Assembly (NCBI GenBank): GCA_002436415.1
Contig: DJMA01000028.1
Coordinates: forward strand, 1-64,000
DNA from: Bdellovibrionaceae bacterium UBA6502
Lineage (GTDB): Bacteria; Bdellovibrionota; Bdellovibrionia; Bdellovibrionales; UBA840
DNA: 64,000 bases
Direction: 5' to 3'
Shown here piece after piece: positions 23,526-32,054 of this stretch (position 1 is the stretch's first letter; every line of letters starts with the position of its first letter). Made by a program: the position numbers and the translations under genes. A model generated the notes under the pieces. That model ran no database searches, was not told where the DNA came from, and worked only from the letters and a program-made list of their open reading frames with translations.

Positions 23526-24383
23526 TTAGTAAATCATTCTCCAGGAACTGGAGCAAAGTTTCACCGAAAAGTTTTGTTCATTAATCTGTTCACCATCCAA
23601 AGCCATTGGAATCTGCTCGTTTCCAGAAATAGATAGATTTTTAAACTTTCTGTAAAACACTTTTGAATCTTCTTTTAAAGAACTATCAAGCTGCATCTCC
23701 AGGGCTATATCTAACAAATCCAAAAGTGGCGCTTCTTTCACTAAAAGAAAATCTAAACAATCCTGCTCAGGACTCGCTTCTCCGGTTAGCTTAACACCCC
23801 CACCCGCGTATTTAGAGTTTCCGATAAAAAAGCCGATGACATCGTTAAACTCAAAGTCTTCTCCGTCTATATTCACTTGCAAAGAATATGTTTTTCGATC
23901 CGTTAAAAGCTCTAAAGCTTTTAAATAGTAAGAAAAACATCCCATCAAGCCCTTCATATCACTTGGAACATCGGGAGTTATATTTCCAAAACCACCACAG
24001 CTCGCCATATTAACAAAAACTCTATCTTTAAGTTCTCCGTAATATAACTGCAAGGAATCTGAAAATTTTAGTTCTTTTAATTTTTCAAGAGCTTTTTCTT
24101 TAGATAGATCTAAAAATCGAGAAAAATCATTCGCCGTTCCCATGGGAATCAAATAAATCGAAAATTTTTCTGTAAGATTTTTTTTATGCAGTTGATTGAT
24201 GGCATAATTCAATGATCCATCTCCGCCAGCTACGATGACTAGATCGGTTTCAGAATTTAAATTTCCTGATTGAATGTGTTGATCAAAAGACATTTCCTTT
24301 AAACCAAGTTCAGCGAAATTAAGTCCGCAGGCTTTTAATTCTTCCCGTCTATCATCGTTGGCAAGCACAGATACTCGTTTCAT
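23526..24383 (-). CDS. Diacylglycerol/lipid kinase family protein (YegS-like)
   Basis: The catalytic fold is marked by VIVAGGDGSLNYAIN (about residues 50-64) and IPMGTANDFSRFL, the nucleotide-binding motifs of the diacylglycerol kinase family, plus NSKYAGGGVKLTGEASPEQDCLDFLL. These enzymes phosphorylate lipid hydroxyl groups at the inner membrane. The start overlaps the upstream membrane-protein stop (TAATG), so the two are translated together. Because it is controlled with that gene downstream of a TGTGTAG palindrome, a role in envelope stress is plausible. Confidence 0.87.
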   Translation of the reverse strand: MKRVSVLANDDRREELKACGLNFAELGLKEMSFDQHIQSGNLNSETDLVIVAGGDGSLNYAINQLHKKNLTEKFSIYLIPMGTANDFSRFLDLSKEKALEKLKELKFSDSLQLYYGELKDRVFVNMASCGGFGNITPDVPSDMKGLMGCFSYYLKALELLTDRKTYSLQVNIDGEDFEFNDVIGFFIGNSKYAGGGVKLTGEASPEQDCLDFLLVKEAPLLDLLDIALEMQLDSSLKEDSKVFYRKFKNLSISGNEQIPMALDGEQINEQNFSVKLCSSSWRMIY

Positions 24384-24931
24384 TATCGAATTCCAATTTC
24401 TGATTCAAATTTGTGGTCGTTTAAAAAATAAGATCGCGGTAAATTTTGTTTCAGCATATTCTCAACTTTATGCTTATTCTCTGGTGACACATTCACTGCA
24501 AACAATACATGTGACTGAGATTTACTATCATTAGTACCGTATCTGATTTCATAGTAGTGAGAACTATTTCCCATGATTAAACCTAGTAGAGCTGTGATAG
24601 TCATTGCACCAAGGGGTAAGAAAATTAAATTGGCTAACCATCCCATCAGCATGAAATTCTCAAACTTAAATTGAATATCGAATTCCCAGAAAAACATGGC
24701 CAAAAGCCCCCAAATAAGACCAAATACAGCACCTACGCCAGCAGCCTTCATAGAACTGGATTTTTTTTCTAGATAAAATCCTTTTCTATGACTACTGGGC
24801 ATATAAACGTAATCAATATCTTCATCGGACAGACCGAGTTCTTTTAAATCTCTTTTTGTCTTTTCAATGTCGCTTAGGTTTTTGGCCTCAAGTTGAAATG
24901 TATATCTTTTAAGTCTATTGTAGCTAAACAT
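24383..24931 (-). CDS. Two-span membrane protein of unknown function
   Basis: A soluble N-terminal part (FQLEAKNLSDIEKTKRDLKELGLSDEDIDYVYM) is followed by two hydrophobic spans with glycine spacing (MKAAGVGAVFGLIWGLLAMF; LPLGAMTITALLGLIMG) and a second soluble part (HVLFAVNVSPENKHKVENML). The two soluble halves look like related small alpha-beta domains, as in proteins that flank a Gly-zipper hairpin. No named family is certain. It is the first gene of a two-gene unit with the lipid kinase, and a perfect TGTGTAG-type palindrome lies about 130 bases upstream. Confidence 0.6.
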   Translation of the reverse strand: MFSYNRLKRYTFQLEAKNLSDIEKTKRDLKELGLSDEDIDYVYMPSSHRKGFYLEKKSSSMKAAGVGAVFGLIWGLLAMFFWEFDIQFKFENFMLMGWLANLIFLPLGAMTITALLGLIMGNSSHYYEIRYGTNDSKSQSHVLFAVNVSPENKHKVENMLKQNLPRSYFLNDHKFESEIGIR

Positions 24932-25063
24932 ATAAGCCTCCTTCGCTAGTGTTCAATAAATATGAAAGCTTTTAACCTAATATTTGAGGAGTAAGCTAAC
25001 TCCCCAAGTTCTTTTGAAGAATACTACTAAAGGCCATGTAAATCTTTTCACCTAGTTTACGCT

Positions 25064-25085
25064 ATTGTGTAGCAAACTACACAAT
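25064..25085. promoter_or_regulatory. Palindromic operator of the TGTGTAG type, site A
   Basis: Perfect 9-bp arms ATTGTGTAG and CTACACAAT around CAAA. It lies downstream of the MscS gene and upstream of the membrane protein/lipid kinase unit, and shares its core with the sites at 27498 and 27577. Confidence 0.68.
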
Positions 25086-25097
25086 CACAACTAGATA

Positions 25098-26009
25098 TTA
25101 ATTATCAAGATCTGCCTTTGGTTGAAAAACCTTTGTTAGAGATTCTTTGATGTTTTCTCCACCCTTAATGCCAAAATCAAGAGTTCGAATTGGGAACGGA
25201 ATACTAATGTTATTTTCGTCAAAAGCCTTTTTGATCTTTTTGATGGCTTCGTGCTTGGCTTTCAACATGGCACCGTTATCAGGGAAACCAACCCAAAAAC
25301 GAGTTAAAAAGTTAATAGAACTTCCGCCAAATTCATCGTAGAAAAACTGAACATCTCTATCAGGCACAAGGCCTTCAATGCTTTTAATCGTATCTAAGGT
25401 AATCTTTTCGACACGATCCAGATCTTCTCCATAAGAAACCCCTACCGCCAGCTCTACACGTATCACTGGCGTAGAAGTGTAGTTTACAAAACTTTCCGTA
25501 AAAAGTTTTTTATTCGGTAAAACAGCTTCTAAACCATCAAAAGTAGTTATACTAGTTGTTCTTAAATCAATGCTCGTCACTTCTCCAAAAAAATCATCGA
25601 TTTTGATGATGTCACCAATTTGATAAGGCTGGCGAAAAGCTATGAATACACCTGAAACAAAGTTAGAAGCAATTTCCTGAAAAGCAAAACCCAATGCTAA
25701 ACCAATAACACCGGCACCAGCTAGTAAGGAAGTTAATGTCTTATCAAGATTTAATATACCTAGTGCTAAAAATAGTCCTAAACACATTACTAGAAAAGAA
25801 ATAAAATTTTCTATCAAGCCATCAACAGCTCTATTACTACTGACTCGGTTCATAAGTTTTCTTGTTCCAAGACGAACATACCTTGATAAAAACCAAAAAA
25901 CCGTAAAAACTAAAAACGCTAGAATAAGGTTAGGAATTGCTTTCACAGCAATTTCCAACCAATTTTCTAGCTCTTTCATCAGTAGATTAATCGCTTCATT
26001 TAACTTCAT
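25098..26009 (-). CDS. MscS-family mechanosensitive channel
   Basis: Three N-terminal spans are followed by the pore helix pattern (LAGAGVIGLALGFAFQEIASNFVSGVFIAF) and the beta domain (QIGDIIKIDDFFGEVTSIDLRTTSITTFDGLEAVLPN), both characteristic of small MscS channels. These release solutes on hypo-osmotic shock. The C-terminus (ISIPFPIRTLDF) matches the family's end, with a short extra tail. The 303-residue length is standard. It follows the gene at 26026 by 16 bases, in the same direction, and fits the local set of envelope-stress genes. Confidence 0.92.
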   Translation of the reverse strand: MKLNEAINLLMKELENWLEIAVKAIPNLILAFLVFTVFWFLSRYVRLGTRKLMNRVSSNRAVDGLIENFISFLVMCLGLFLALGILNLDKTLTSLLAGAGVIGLALGFAFQEIASNFVSGVFIAFRQPYQIGDIIKIDDFFGEVTSIDLRTTSITTFDGLEAVLPNKKLFTESFVNYTSTPVIRVELAVGVSYGEDLDRVEKITLDTIKSIEGLVPDRDVQFFYDEFGGSSINFLTRFWVGFPDNGAMLKAKHEAIKKIKKAFDENNISIPFPIRTLDFGIKGGENIKESLTKVFQPKADLDN

Positions 26010-26025
26010 TCATTACTCCTTCTAT

Positions 26026-26826
26026 TTAATCGTACTTATATTGTGCGGATCGAAAATACTCTCTTGGGTATCCCCAGAAAGCGACTTTTTGTAAATCATC
26101 AATAAAGACTTGCCAGTTCTCAGGGACATTCACACCTGCTGAACCTGAATAGGCAAATTGGATGTGGGAATTAAGATTCATCCAGGCCATTTTCGCTAAA
26201 TCAGAACTTGAGTTTTCCAATATCAATTCAGCAAAAAACAAAACCCCTTCCATATCTCTATTTTCAGTCCATAACTGAAGACCTAAATCACCTAATGCAT
26301 ATAGGTAATAGGCTCGCATTTCTGGCGACTCTATCAATAAAAATTGGGCTTTTAATGAAAGATACAGATCTTCAAAATAATGAAGTTCCTCTTCCTCTAG
26401 CATACTTTTTTCAATGTTGGAGCTTTTAAAGTATCTCTCAAACAATTGATTGGTCTTTAGCTTAGGATCCACCACATCCATGTCCATTTTAATATCTGCA
26501 AATATGTCTTTTGCGCGCATAAAATCTTCTTTTAAAAAACTTTGAGATTCACCAAGCTCGCAGGATTTAAATCTTTCCAAACTAAACATTCTCTCAATGC
26601 AGTCTAGAGTTTTCTTATCTTCAATCACAATCCTTGCGGGTTGATTAGCAATTGCCAATAGGCTCAATTCATCCTTCCAAGGAAATTTTTTATCAATTTC
26701 AGATTGTATATTTTCTTTGGTCCAATTGAGCTCTTCTTTTTCTTCAACAGAAGTTTTCACCTGATAGCTTAGAGCCATTAGTGCTGTCAAAAAACAAACT
26801 CCAAAAAACAGCTTTGTCTTATTCAT
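26026..26826 (-). CDS. Hypothetical exported or membrane-anchored protein
   Basis: ATG 26826 with AGGAG is chosen; the open frame upstream overlaps a tiny gene. The N-terminus has one hydrophobic segment (KLFFGVCFLTALMALSYQV), a signal or anchor. The remainder is helical and acidic, with a stretch resembling helical repeats (LSLKAQFLLIESPEMRAYYLYALGDLGLQLW). Two Cys (LDCIERM, KSCELG) lie close together. I do not recognise a family. Its ATG overlaps the 38-residue gene upstream, and MscS follows, so it belongs to that transcript. Confidence 0.6.
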   Translation of the reverse strand: MNKTKLFFGVCFLTALMALSYQVKTSVEEKEELNWTKENIQSEIDKKFPWKDELSLLAIANQPARIVIEDKKTLDCIERMFSLERFKSCELGESQSFLKEDFMRAKDIFADIKMDMDVVDPKLKTNQLFERYFKSSNIEKSMLEEEELHYFEDLYLSLKAQFLLIESPEMRAYYLYALGDLGLQLWTENRDMEGVLFFAELILENSSSDLAKMAWMNLNSHIQFAYSGSAGVNVPENWQVFIDDLQKVAFWGYPREYFRSAQYKYD

Positions 26827-26935
26827 CGAAAAACTCCTGTTCAAAAAAATCCTCAAAATCTACAATTGGAAAACTTGAAATTTCTCCTTCATCAAACATC
26901 CAATCCCCATCAATCACAATATTATAAGTATCCAT
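26819..26935 (-). CDS. 38-residue acidic protein
   Basis: A GGGAGG ribosome site precedes ATG 26935. The peptide is strongly acidic (MDTYNIVIDGDWMFDEGE at its start, DFEDFFEQEFFDE at its end) with no membrane segment. Its end overlaps the next start by 8 bases, so it may also serve as a translational lead-in for that gene. Function unknown. The good ribosome site and coupling support it as real. Confidence 0.5.
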   Translation of the reverse strand: MDTYNIVIDGDWMFDEGEISSFPIVDFEDFFEQEFFDE

Positions 26936-26955
26936 ATTTTCCTCCCTTAAAATAG

Positions 26956-26981
26956 GAAAGCCCCCAAAAGGGGGCCCTTTC
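26956..26981 (-). terminator. GC-rich hairpin after the coiled-coil lipoprotein gene
   Basis: Stem of GGGGGC/GCCCCC extended by CTTTC/GAAAG across a two-base bulge, beginning three bases after the stop codon. Leftward, the sequence after it is only moderately U-rich, so some read-through into the 26935 gene is possible. Confidence 0.6.
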
Positions 26982-26983
26982 AC

Positions 26984-27379
26984 CTAGTTAAACATCTTTT
27001 CAACGTCAGTTTCTAATTCCTCATATTTATGTTCTACAGCAAGTTTCATATCTACATATTTATCTTCAGTAGTATCCGCTAATTCACCTAACTCATCCGA
27101 AAGATCCTCACGCATTTCCTTTAACTCAGAAACTTTTTCTTTTAGATCCTCTTTAGCGTCTACAGATTCAGATTTCATTTTTTCTTCTAGTGTTTCAATT
27201 TTTTTGTCCAAGCTATCAAGTTTAGCATTCATTTCTGATTTAAACTCTTCATAACCAGCTTTCATTTCTTGCGTCACTTGTTCGGTTTTGTTCTCAACCT
27301 TCTTTTCGCTACATGCAGCTAAAGACACACCTAATAAACCTGCTAATACCAATGCTTTTGCAATTCTTAATTTTTTCAT
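26984..27379 (-). CDS. Coiled-coil lipoprotein
   Basis: A lipobox (VSLAAC) is followed by about 105 residues of charged heptad-like sequence (EMKAGYEEFKSEMNAKLDSL, KIETLEEKMKSESVDAKEDL), predicted to be one long coiled coil. Such small lipoproteins act in the envelope, often as Lpp-like spacers or stress factors, but no family is assigned. The divergent control region to the right has two TGTGTAG palindromes, so it is likely co-regulated with the 27680 operon. Confidence 0.72.
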   Translation of the reverse strand: MKKLRIAKALVLAGLLGVSLAACSEKKVENKTEQVTQEMKAGYEEFKSEMNAKLDSLDKKIETLEEKMKSESVDAKEDLKEKVSELKEMREDLSDELGELADTTEDKYVDMKLAVEHKYEELETDVEKMFN

Positions 27380-27497
27380 CTAAATACTCCTTTAAAATAT
27401 TCTTGTTGTTAATTGGTTATCACAAGCCAATGTCCTGCGATCCAAAAACAGATTATCCAAAGGCACCATAAAACTCTTGATGGATTCGTTTTAAAAG

Positions 27498-27515
27498 TGT
27501 GTAGCTATCTACACA
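27498..27515. promoter_or_regulatory. Palindromic operator of the TGTGTAG type, site B
   Basis: Perfect 7-bp arms TGTGTAG and CTACACA around CTAT, in the divergent region between the coiled-coil lipoprotein and the DUF1328-like gene. Confidence 0.68.
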
Positions 27516-27576
27516 TGAACATAAATTTTATATTTATTGCCCTAAAAACAAGCCCTTAGAGAGATGCGCCTATAAA

Positions 27577-27594
27577 TGTGTAGAGATAAACACA
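27577..27594. promoter_or_regulatory. Palindromic operator of the TGTGTAG type, site C
   Basis: TGTGTAG, AGAT, AAACACA: same layout as site B with two mismatches in the right arm. Its centre is 79 bp from that of site B, nearer the rightward operon. The rest of the 27380-27679 gap holds no gene. Confidence 0.5.
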
Positions 27595-27679
27595 ACTTAT
27601 TAAGAAATCCTAAAAGCTTCTTTTTATTTTCAGAGATAATCTCTTTTCACGATTTGGAAAAAGCATAGGAGGGGCGAAG

Positions 27680-27877
27680 ATGTTTCATTGGTGTTTAGGT
27701 TATCTTTTTCTAGCTTTATTAAGTGGTGCTTTAGGTTATGGAGACTACCACACAAAAATGGATGGATTAGCTCGCTATATGGCAGCGGTATTCACTACTC
27801 TTTTTGCTCTAAGTATTACTTACAGTTTTTGGAGAAGAAAAACCACTATCAATCGATTAATAAGAAAGGACTTTTAA
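27680..27877 (+). CDS. DUF1328-like small membrane protein
   Basis: Two hydrophobic segments (WCLGYLFLALLSGALGYG and MAAVFTTLFALSITYSF) with the spacing of DUF1328/YtjA proteins, whose start typically reads YWALVFLVVALIAGALGFG. The family is common in stress-induced envelope sets; activity unknown. A strong AGGAGG-type site precedes the ATG. The C-terminus is basic (RRKTTINRLIRKDF). The stop is one base before the next gene's ATG. Confidence 0.65.
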   Translation: MFHWCLGYLFLALLSGALGYGDYHTKMDGLARYMAAVFTTLFALSITYSFWRRKTTINRLIRKDF

Positions 27878-27878
27878 A

Positions 27879-28283
27879 ATGAAAAAAATAAATATTTTAA
27901 CAATGCTAGCAATTTCTTTATTCTTTGTTTCCTGTGCGAATCAAGAAAAACAAAATACTACAAACAACAGAGAGTCTTACATTGTCACAGAAGACAATTT
28001 CCCGAAAGTGAAATTTCAATTTATCAACTCTAAGTCCCATGGCCTAGATCGAATGGAAGCGGCCTACAAAACCCCAGATTTAGAGATGAAAAAAAGAGAC
28101 AGCAAGTCTAAAACAGATGATTTGAACTCTAAAAAACAAATTAAAGAACTTCGTGAAAAACTAAATCAACTGGAAGCGGCAGAGTTTTCAGAATGGGAAT
28201 CCAAAGCTAAAGATTTTGATGAAGACTACAGAGACTTTGAAAGTAACTACAGAACAAACCTAAAATCCAAAACAACGGAATAA
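27879..28283 (+). CDS. Lipoprotein with charged helical C-terminal half
   Basis: A lipobox (FFVSC) is followed by an Asn-rich linker, then a Lys/Glu-rich helix region (KKQIKELREKLNQLEAAEFSEWESKAKDF) that is probably coiled coil. No family recognised. It is tightly linked to the DUF1328-like gene and followed by a beta-barrel gene, so it may tether or regulate an outer-membrane structure. Exposure and function are unknown. Confidence 0.68.
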   Translation: MKKINILTMLAISLFFVSCANQEKQNTTNNRESYIVTEDNFPKVKFQFINSKSHGLDRMEAAYKTPDLEMKKRDSKSKTDDLNSKKQIKELREKLNQLEAAEFSEWESKAKDFDEDYRDFESNYRTNLKSKTTE

Positions 28284-28332
28284 TTCCGTAATTAATAATA
28301 ATATTTTTTCATATACAACTAAAGGAGAGACA

Positions 28333-28932
28333 ATGAAAAAACTAATACTTACACTAACTTGCATCAGTTCAATTTTACTAACAAGCAATGCTATGGCAGC
28401 CGGAGACGGATCATTAATCCTGTCCTTTGCAGGTGTAGCTAATGATACCGAAAAACAGGTAAGAGAAAATGAGACCAACAATGAAGTTAATATCGGTGGT
28501 GGTATATTAGTTGAAGCAAATATCAACGAAAAATTCGGTATTGAAACAGGTGCCCTACTAATTAATAGACAATATGATGCAGAAAAGGGTGAGGCGAGAC
28601 TATTACAAGAAACCAAACGCCTGCACATTCCAATCATGGCTCGTTTTTGGGTAACAGATTGGTTTTCAGTAGCTACAGGTCCTTTCGTAGCTTTTAGAAC
28701 TGGTGATACGAAAACAACTTTAAAAGTTGGTGATACAGAGCTTGGTAGCTTAAAAACATCTGCGGATGAAAGCGTTGAGTACGGTATTGATACTGCTGCC
28801 ACTTTTAACATTTCTATCGATGATAAGTCTGGTATCTTTTTAGAAGGTCGTTACTCAGATTTATTTGACCAAGACAATACAGAAAAATTTAATGAAGTCT
28901 CAGCATTAGCTGGTTTTAAAATGCAATTATAA
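28333..28932 (+). CDS. Outer-membrane beta-barrel protein
   Basis: A signal peptide (LILTLTCISSILLTSNAMA) precedes alternating amphipathic strands ending in an aromatic or aliphatic C-terminal strand (EVSALAGFKMQL), the pattern of small eight-stranded barrels. Strands such as FGIETGALLINRQY and WFSVATGPFVAFRTG are typical. Its ligand or role is unknown. It closes the operon that starts at 27680, 49 bases after the lipoprotein gene, and a bidirectional terminator follows. Confidence 0.75.
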   Translation: MKKLILTLTCISSILLTSNAMAAGDGSLILSFAGVANDTEKQVRENETNNEVNIGGGILVEANINEKFGIETGALLINRQYDAEKGEARLLQETKRLHIPIMARFWVTDWFSVATGPFVAFRTGDTKTTLKVGDTELGSLKTSADESVEYGIDTAATFNISIDDKSGIFLEGRYSDLFDQDNTEKFNEVSALAGFKMQL

Positions 28933-28952
28933 GACTAAGCAAAAAAAAGAAC

Positions 28953-28986
28953 AAAAAAAGGATGAGTTTTATCTCATCCTTTTTTT
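28953..28986. terminator. Bidirectional Rho-independent terminator
   Basis: A 14-bp stem, GGATGAG/CTCATCC extended by A7/T7, with a TTTTAT loop. U-runs follow in both directions, so it serves the barrel gene and the convergent OmpR-type regulator gene. Confidence 0.85.
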
Positions 28987-29681
28987 TAGTTTAATGAGGC
29001 GGAAGGATTAAACTTGTATCCAGAACCATGAACCGATTCGATGATTGGCGCCAAATCCCCTAGCTTTCTGCGAAGCTTACTCACATGTGTATCAACGGAT
29101 CGGGCATAAACATGAACGTCTTCACCCCAAATATCATTCAAAACTTTATCTCTATGAAAAACATGCCCTGGCTCATTGGCAAAATAAACCAATAATTTAA
29201 ACTCTAAGGCAGTTAAGTCTAGGGCTTCAAATTTCTCACCAACACGAACTTTAACCTCTTGGCGGCCTTTATCTATCTCTATCACATCCCACTTCATAAG
29301 ATCAGATGCGCTTTTGAGTTGTTCGATACGGTTTAAGCGAGCGTCAATCCTAGCCTTTAACTCCAGCAGAGCAAAAGGTTTAGTAATATAGTCATCAGCG
29401 CCAGCCGAAAAACCTAGAACCTTCTCTGATAACTCAGAGTGAGCTGTTAACATAAAAATAGAAAGATCAGGCTTTTCCATTCGAAGCTTTGAACAAAAAT
29501 CAATTCCACTACCATCCGGCAGCTCAATGTCCAACAACAGCAAACTGATCTCATTATTTTGCAGAAACTCATTGGCATCCGAAATATTTTCGACCCAACT
29601 TAATTCTGCGTAAGAACCTACAGCTTGATTTACCATAGTGTATATTTCTTTGGAGTCTTCAACCAACAAAATTTTATGCAT
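28986..29681 (-). CDS. OmpR/PhoB-family response regulator
   Basis: The receiver domain has ED at residues 8-9, phospho-acceptor Asp51 (LLLLDIELPDG), Thr in MLTAH and Lys in ITKPF. A C-terminal winged helix follows (LTALEFKLLVYFANEPGHVFHRDKVLNDIWG and YARSVDTHVSKLRRKLG). It faces the Hpt and hybrid-kinase genes across a short divergent gap, so these three probably form a phosphorelay: kinase, Hpt, regulator. Target genes are not shown. The nearby envelope genes are candidates. Confidence 0.93.
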   Translation of the reverse strand: MHKILLVEDSKEIYTMVNQAVGSYAELSWVENISDANEFLQNNEISLLLLDIELPDGSGIDFCSKLRMEKPDLSIFMLTAHSELSEKVLGFSAGADDYITKPFALLELKARIDARLNRIEQLKSASDLMKWDVIEIDKGRQEVKVRVGEKFEALDLTALEFKLLVYFANEPGHVFHRDKVLNDIWGEDVHVYARSVDTHVSKLRRKLGDLAPIIESVHGSGYKFNPSASLN

Positions 29682-29769
29682 AATTTACCTCTAATTAAAC
29701 AAACAAATATCACAGATCCTTGAATTCAGACAACGCAAATGATAATTTAAACGAAAAATAGGGACTCAA

Positions 29770-30084
29770 ATGGATGAAAAATACTCAAAACTGGACTCAG
29801 AACACTTAGAACCAGCTCTCAGCGAGTTTTATGAAGAATTTATAAGTGATCGTTACAATGAACTCCCTGCACTAAACAAGGGAATCGAAGAGAAAAACTT
29901 TGATATCATTGAGGAGCTTTCTCATAAATGGAAAGGTTTCAGTGCTCCATATGGTTTTGCTGGCTTAGCACAAATTGCGGCCCTAATGGAAACCTCCGCT
30001 AAAAATAAAGACATTGAATCTTCACAGCAATTAGTAAAAGAAGTGATCGAATATCTAAAATATAAAAAATCCAAGAGAGGTTAA
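29770..30084 (+). CDS. Histidine phosphotransfer (Hpt) protein
   Basis: A 104-residue helical protein with the Hpt signature around His52, LSHKWKGFSAPYGF, where the His is the phospho-carrier. It passes phosphate between receiver domains in multistep phosphorelays. It lies five bases before the hybrid kinase gene and is divergent from an OmpR-type regulator, which gives all the parts of a relay in one place. The domain is free-standing rather than fused to the kinase. Confidence 0.85.
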   Translation: MDEKYSKLDSEHLEPALSEFYEEFISDRYNELPALNKGIEEKNFDIIEELSHKWKGFSAPYGFAGLAQIAALMETSAKNKDIESSQQLVKEVIEYLKYKKSKRG

Positions 30085-30089
30085 GAAAA

Positions 30090-31931
30090 TTGAGACAACA
30101 AAAGCTTGCCGAAAAACTTGTTAAAAAAACTCAACGTAAATTTATAGTTTTTAGCTTGTTAAGTTTTGCTTTGTTATTACCCATATCTTTCACTGCCATC
30201 AAATATCACAGAAAAGTGATTGAACAACAAATCAGTTTGCAAGAGGTGCATGACTCTCTAAACCAACAATTTATATTAATCCACGAAATCGCAATTCTGG
30301 GTGAAAAATTTGACGAAGTTTTAGAATCTGAAAAAGAATTAGAAAACCAATCTGCCTTTAAAGAATTAGTAGATGAGCTAAGCCAAAAAAATAAAATGTT
30401 TTCTAAAATGGTGCAGAAGAAGACTTTTCAAGATATCGAAGAAATCTCAAAGCTCCTTTCCACAAGTGGCCTTCAAGAGAACATAAACTCTTTTATCGAA
30501 AATGCCTCAAGATTAGCGAACGAAGATCAAATTGCTTACTCAGAGCTAAAACAAACAGCTTCCTTTTTATCAAAAAGCTCCAGAAACGACTTGTCTTATA
30601 TTTTTGATGCAGTTAACGCTCACATACAAAACCATAACGAAATCGCACTAGAAAAAGTAGATCAGATAGGAATTTTGCTCATTTCACTTTGTCTATTTAT
30701 TGTTTTCTTCGTTTGGTTTTTTGTTTTCAAACCAATTTACACCACAGTTTTAAACCAACACAAAAAACTTTCCGAAGCAGTTACAGAGCTGGAAAATGCC
30801 AATCGCTCACGCAGTGAATTTTTAGCAAATATTAGTCATGAAATTAGAACACCGATGACTGGAATTTTAGGCTACGCCGATCTATTGCAAAATTTTGACA
30901 ATCACACAGCGAAAGAAAGAAAAGAAGCCATTCGAGTAATTAATCAAAATGCAAATCACCTCTTAGGTCTCATCGATGAGCTATTGGATCTGTCGAAACT
31001 AGAATCTGACAAAATGCTTGTCACTAAGGAGAAATTTAATCTACCGAAGCTACTCAATGAAATTTACTCACTCCTAAATGTAAAAGCCAAAGAAAAAGAC
31101 ATTGAACTACGCTTCTTAAACCAAGGAGAGTATCCTGAGTTTATCTTTAGCGATCCGAAGCGTTTGAAACAAATTATTTTAAACATCATCAGTAACGCCA
31201 TCAAATTTACTGACAAAGGATATATCGAGCTAGTTTTTAGCTTAGAAGAGAATTTAGTAATTAGAGTCAAAGATACCGGCAGGGGTATCTCTAAAAAGCA
31301 TCGCTCAAAACTCTTTAAGGCTTTCGAGCAAATTGATTCTTCTGCCAATCGCAGTGTTGGAGGAACAGGACTAGGGCTTTCTCTATCAAAGGGCTTAGCA
31401 AATCAATTGGGTGGAGACGTTGTCTTGCTTCGTTCAAAAGTCAATCTTGGTTCAACCTTCGAAATTACCATTGATCCGGGCTTAGATTTTAAAACCAAAA
31501 TGCTAAAAACCTTTACAACTGGTGTTTACGAAAATCCAGAACAAGAGAAACGATATAAGAAACTTGCTGGTAATAAATTTTTAGTAGTAGATGATGCCAA
31601 AGAAAACGCCCGCCTCTTTAAAGTTTATCTTAACGAAGCAGGTGCTTATGTTGAGCTAGCACATAATGGTGACGATGCCATTCAATTAGCCAAAGGCCAA
31701 AGCTTTGATGCTGTATTATTAGACATTCAAATGCCTAAGAAAGATGGCTATCAGGTTCTAAAAGAACTGAAAGAGTTTGATAGGGATAAACCTGTTTTTG
31801 CCCTTACCGCCCACGCAATGGCTGAAGAAAAGGCAAAAACGAAAAAAGCCGGCTTTGATGGCCACATCACAAAGCCAGTTAAATTTGATGATTTGGTAAA
31901 TTTCTTAGCGGATGAACTAAGGCACCACTAA
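30090..31931 (+). CDS. Hybrid sensor histidine kinase
   Basis: Two membrane spans (about residues 18-37 and 193-213) bracket a helical sensor region of about 155 residues with no recognised domain. A HisKA domain follows with His250 (NISHEIRTPM), then the ATPase domain (NIISNAIKFTDKG, DTGRGISKKH, GTGLGLSLSKGL) and a C-terminal receiver with Asp545 (LLDIQMP). The start is TTG 30090, a few bases after the Hpt gene. The built-in receiver means phosphate must leave through an Hpt, supplied next door. The signal is unknown; the long periplasmic helices recall 4-helix sensors. Confidence 0.93.
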   Translation: MRQQKLAEKLVKKTQRKFIVFSLLSFALLLPISFTAIKYHRKVIEQQISLQEVHDSLNQQFILIHEIAILGEKFDEVLESEKELENQSAFKELVDELSQKNKMFSKMVQKKTFQDIEEISKLLSTSGLQENINSFIENASRLANEDQIAYSELKQTASFLSKSSRNDLSYIFDAVNAHIQNHNEIALEKVDQIGILLISLCLFIVFFVWFFVFKPIYTTVLNQHKKLSEAVTELENANRSRSEFLANISHEIRTPMTGILGYADLLQNFDNHTAKERKEAIRVINQNANHLLGLIDELLDLSKLESDKMLVTKEKFNLPKLLNEIYSLLNVKAKEKDIELRFLNQGEYPEFIFSDPKRLKQIILNIISNAIKFTDKGYIELVFSLEENLVIRVKDTGRGISKKHRSKLFKAFEQIDSSANRSVGGTGLGLSLSKGLANQLGGDVVLLRSKVNLGSTFEITIDPGLDFKTKMLKTFTTGVYENPEQEKRYKKLAGNKFLVVDDAKENARLFKVYLNEAGAYVELAHNGDDAIQLAKGQSFDAVLLDIQMPKKDGYQVLKELKEFDRDKPVFALTAHAMAEEKAKTKKAGFDGHITKPVKFDDLVNFLADELRHH

Positions 31932-32054
31932 AGGCCCTGGATAATTGGGTCTTTCCTTTAAAATTTATTTTTCATTTTTTTAAAATTATTCTTTACAAGC
32001 TTCCTCTTTCTTGTCGTACTTTATGCTGTAATCAAGGAAATAAGGAAAGATGTT

